This document shows positions 61,591 through 64,000 of a stretch of 64,000 nt of DNA, in pieces. A model generated the notes under the pieces. That model worked only from the letters and a program-made list of their open reading frames with translations. It was not told the DNA's origin and ran no database searches. The DNA is taken from NCBI GenBank assembly GCA_017621815.1, contig JAGASK010000028.1, positions 1 to 64,000 on the forward strand, in the 5' to 3' direction. The DNA is from Lachnospiraceae bacterium (GTDB taxonomy: Bacteria > Bacillota > Clostridia > Lachnospirales > Lachnospiraceae). Every line of letters starts with the position of its first letter. The first letter of the stretch is position 1. Both the position numbers and the translations under genes were made by a program.

Positions 61591-63069
61591 ATGCAGATTT
61601 TTAAAATCCATGAAAATGATAATGTGGCAGTAGCCATTGAAACAATTCCTGCGGGTACATCCGTAGAGGCAGGCGGAGAAAATGTAATTTCCAATATGGA
61701 AATCCCTGCAGGCCATAAAATGGCGCTGCGTGATATTAAAGCCGGTGAACAGGTCATTAAATATGGCTGTCCTATCGGAAACGCCAAAGAAGATATTCAA
61801 AAAGGCGACTGGATACATGTCCATAATGTAAAGACAGGGCTGGGTGATTTACTTACTTATACTTATGAGCCCGCCGGAGCAAAACAGCCGGAAGGTAATG
61901 AAGTGTTTTTTGAAGGCTTTGAAAGAAAAGACGGCAAAGTGGGAGTCAGAAATGAAATCTGGGTAATCCCTACCGTGGGCTGTGTCAATAATGTAGCAGC
62001 TGCTATTGCAAAAAGGGCAAATGCCTTTGTGAAAGGCAGTGTAGAAGAAGTAATAGCGTTTCCTCATCCTTACGGATGTTCACAGATGGGGGATGACCAG
62101 GAACATACAAGAACAATTCTTGCTGATTTGATTAACCATCCTAATGCGGGCGGCGTGCTGGTTCTGGGACTTGGCTGTGAAAACAGCAATATTGATGTAT
62201 TGAAGCCTTATATCGGTGAATATGACGAAAACAGAGTAAAATTCCTTGTTTCCCAAGAATCTGACAATGAAATTGAAGACGGCGTGGAACTGATTAAGGA
62301 ATTAATTGATTATGCAGCGCCCATGAAAAGGGTTCCTATCAGCGCTTCCAGACTGATTGTGGGTCTTAAATGCGGCGGCAGCGACGGATTCTCAGGTATT
62401 ACGGCAAATCCTCTTGTGGGTAAGTTCTCAGATCTGCTGATCGGGGCAGGAGGAACTACAATTCTGACAGAAGTACCCGAGATGTTCGGAGCGGAAACAC
62501 TGCTTATGAACCGCTGCGAGAACGAAGAACTTTTTGATAAGACAGTTACGCTGATCAATGACTTTAAGAATTACTTTAAGAGTCATAACCAGACGATTTA
62601 TGAAAATCCTTCGCCCGGAAATAAAAAGGGCGGTATTTCCACTCTGGAGGATAAATCTCTCGGATGTACCCAGAAATCCGGAAGCGCACCTGTAAAAGGA
62701 GTTCTTCATTATGGGGAGACAGTAAAAACTCCCGGACTTAATCTCCTGAGTGCGCCCGGAAACGATTTGGTTGCGGCAACTGCGTTGGCAGCCAGCGGCG
62801 CTCATATCGTTCTGTTTACAACGGGACGGGGAACTCCCTTTGCATCACCTGTTCCGACTATGAAGATTTCCAGCAATTCCAGACTGGCGGGAAAGAAATC
62901 CAACTGGATTGATTTTAATGCAGGTGTGCTTGTGGAAGGCGAGGCAATGGAAGAAACAGCTAAAAAACTGTTTGATCTTGTAATAGAAACTGCTTCAGGG
63001 AAAAAAGTATGCAGTGAAGAAGCGGGATTCCATGATATGGCAATCTTTAAACAGGGTGTTACGCTTTAG
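61591..63069 (+). CDS. uxaA: Altronate dehydratase
   Basis: About 492 residues. Converts altronate to 2-keto-3-deoxygluconate. Residues 1 to about 90 form the small SAF-type domain; the large domain follows (GVRNEIWVIPTVGCVNN, FPHPYGCSQMGDD, GLGCENSNID, GLKCGGSDGFSG) with the conserved Cys residues of the metal site. AGGGG at 61579-61583 supports ATG 61591. It is downstream of uxaB in the same direction. Confidence 0.95.
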   Translation: MQIFKIHENDNVAVAIETIPAGTSVEAGGENVISNMEIPAGHKMALRDIKAGEQVIKYGCPIGNAKEDIQKGDWIHVHNVKTGLGDLLTYTYEPAGAKQPEGNEVFFEGFERKDGKVGVRNEIWVIPTVGCVNNVAAAIAKRANAFVKGSVEEVIAFPHPYGCSQMGDDQEHTRTILADLINHPNAGGVLVLGLGCENSNIDVLKPYIGEYDENRVKFLVSQESDNEIEDGVELIKELIDYAAPMKRVPISASRLIVGLKCGGSDGFSGITANPLVGKFSDLLIGAGGTTILTEVPEMFGAETLLMNRCENEELFDKTVTLINDFKNYFKSHNQTIYENPSPGNKKGGISTLEDKSLGCTQKSGSAPVKGVLHYGETVKTPGLNLLSAPGNDLVAATALAASGAHIVLFTTGRGTPFASPVPTMKISSNSRLAGKKSNWIDFNAGVLVEGEAMEETAKKLFDLVIETASGKKVCSEEAGFHDMAIFKQGVTL

Positions 63070-63077
63070 GGGGAGAT

Positions 63078-64000
63078 ATGAATATAGAGAAATATATTGA
63101 TGAATACCTGAAAGGGTACCGGAATTATAAAAACTACTGGAATTATGAAGATGGTACTGTATTGCTCGGGGCGAAGCAGTTGTATGAAGCAACAGGCGAT
63201 GGTAAGTATTTTGCTTTTATTGAAGAATATTTAAAACATTTCATAACGGAAGACGGCACCATTGAACATTATGAAATGGATAAATATAATATTGACAGCA
63301 TTAACTGCGGTAAAATTCTTTTCTTTATGTTTGATAAGACAGGGGAAGAAAAATACCGAAAGGCCATTGAAATGTTGATGAATCAGCTTCGCAGCCAGCC
63401 CAGATGTGTATGCGGCAGTTTCTTTCATAAAGGAATTTATCCGAATCAGATTTGGCTTGACGGCCTTTATATGGCACTTCCTTTTTATATGGAATATGAA
63501 ACCAAATATGAGAAGAAGGAAAAATATAACGATATCATCAATCAATTTTCCAATGCGCAGAAGCTTTTGTATAATAAAGAAAGAGGACTTTATTATCATG
63601 CTTATGATGAAGCAAAGGAACAGTTCTGGGCAGATAAGAAAACAGGATGTTCTCCCAACTTCTGGCTGCGCAGCATGGGCTGGTATCTGATGGCTCTTGT
63701 GGATACGATGGACAATATGAGCATTGAAATTTTCGAGCAATATAAGAAATTGGAGGGAATTTTTAAGCAGGCACTCTCAGGAATTCTGCAGTATCAGGAT
63801 GAAGAAAGTAAATTGTTTTATCAGATAGTGGACAGAGGTGACACTGTAGGAAATTATCTGGAGACATCGGGAAGCGCTATGATTGCTTATTCCATTATGA
63901 AAGCCTGCAGAATGGGAATTCTTTTAAGAGAAAAATATGCCTGTAAGGGTATGGAAATTCTGGAAAGCCTGCTTGATAATAAGCTGACGGAAAGCGATGG
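63078..64000 (+). CDS. GH105/GH88-type unsaturated rhamnogalacturonyl hydrolase (partial, runs off window)
   Basis: Starts at ATG 63078 with GGGGGAG upstream, 8 nt after uxaA, and stays open to the window end (at least 307 residues). The (alpha/alpha)6-barrel segments NQIWLDGLYMALPFY, SPNFWLRSMGWYLMALVD and YLETSGSAMIAY are typical of GH105 (YteR/YesR-like) enzymes. They cleave unsaturated galacturonyl residues from rhamnogalacturonan disaccharides. This supports pectin as the substrate of the locus. The C-terminus lies outside the window. Confidence 0.9.
   Translation, partial: MNIEKYIDEYLKGYRNYKNYWNYEDGTVLLGAKQLYEATGDGKYFAFIEEYLKHFITEDGTIEHYEMDKYNIDSINCGKILFFMFDKTGEEKYRKAIEMLMNQLRSQPRCVCGSFFHKGIYPNQIWLDGLYMALPFYMEYETKYEKKEKYNDIINQFSNAQKLLYNKERGLYYHAYDEAKEQFWADKKTGCSPNFWLRSMGWYLMALVDTMDNMSIEIFEQYKKLEGIFKQALSGILQYQDEESKLFYQIVDRGDTVGNYLETSGSAMIAYSIMKACRMGILLREKYACKGMEILESLLDNKLTESD

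Noticed and set aside
63231-63740. Minus-strand open frame of 169 codons
   Set aside because: Antisense to the GH105-type gene, whose frame stays open from 63078 to the window end with family motifs.

Overview
The window reads as chromosomal DNA of a motile, anaerobic Firmicute of the Lachnospiraceae type (Roseburia/Lachnospira-like). This is inferred from the AT-rich Clostridia-style codon use, strong GGAGG ribosome sites with frequent TTG/GTG starts, chemotaxis genes (CheV, two methyl-accepting proteins), a GlcNAc phosphotransferase operon and a pectin/uronate utilisation locus. No species name can be proved from the sequence alone.

Layout. 1-184: 3' end of a 23S rRNA gene and its terminator. 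0.4-8.1 kb: cheV, a degenerate sirtuin-like protein, an acidic membrane protein, hisH-hisF, ung, and a TrmB regulator overlapping lysA. 8.19-13.6 kb: a compact integrative element of 5,330 bp sits inside a tRNA-Leu(CAA) gene, bounded by 49-bp direct repeats. It carries a tyrosine integrase, a small ORF, an XRE repressor, a lipoprotein, an AAA+ replication helicase, iteron-like repeats and its own complete tRNA-Leu(CAA). Integration leaves the host tRNA gene split into two non-functional parts, so the element appears to bring the replacement. 13.7-16.5 kb: a chemoreceptor next to a membrane-anchored secreted protein.

16.8-23.9 kb: an antitermination-controlled GlcNAc operon: promoter, RAT/terminator leader, BglG/LicT antiterminator, EIIA, a dedicated Enzyme I, a dedicated HPr lacking Ser46, EIICB, nagB and nagA. 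24.1-32.3 kb: housekeeping genes (zinc-finger anti-sigma-like protein, polA, coaE, an FtsA-like ATPase with beta-grasp-like repeats, walJ-like hydrolase, ACT-domain protein, DUF711/PFL protein). 32.3-42.2 kb: an unusual six-gene operon with two large paralogous solute-binding lipoproteins, two sugar-type permeases, a MacA/HlyD-like adaptor and a MacB-core-like protein, with no ATPase. 42.2-47.5 kb: a diguanylate cyclase, a serine hydrolase and a second chemoreceptor.

47.6-64 kb: a pectin (probably rhamnogalacturonan/galacturonate) locus: ABC importer of the LplB/LplC type, CE12-type acetylesterase, a GH43 enzyme, an ankyrin-GH43 fusion, a MATE transporter, uxaC, a LacI regulator, uxaB (broken by an in-frame TAA), uxaA and the start of a GH105-type hydrolase. 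Related LacI-type operator sequences lie in front of the importer, the regulator and uxaB, which suggests one regulon.

A family of short palindromic repeats (core ACAATAGAAAG...CTTTCTATTGT followed by TCATGAAT) is scattered through the window, mostly directly upstream of the ribosome site of a gene. Two genes have single in-frame nonsense codons (MacA-like adaptor, codon 9; uxaB, codon 102).
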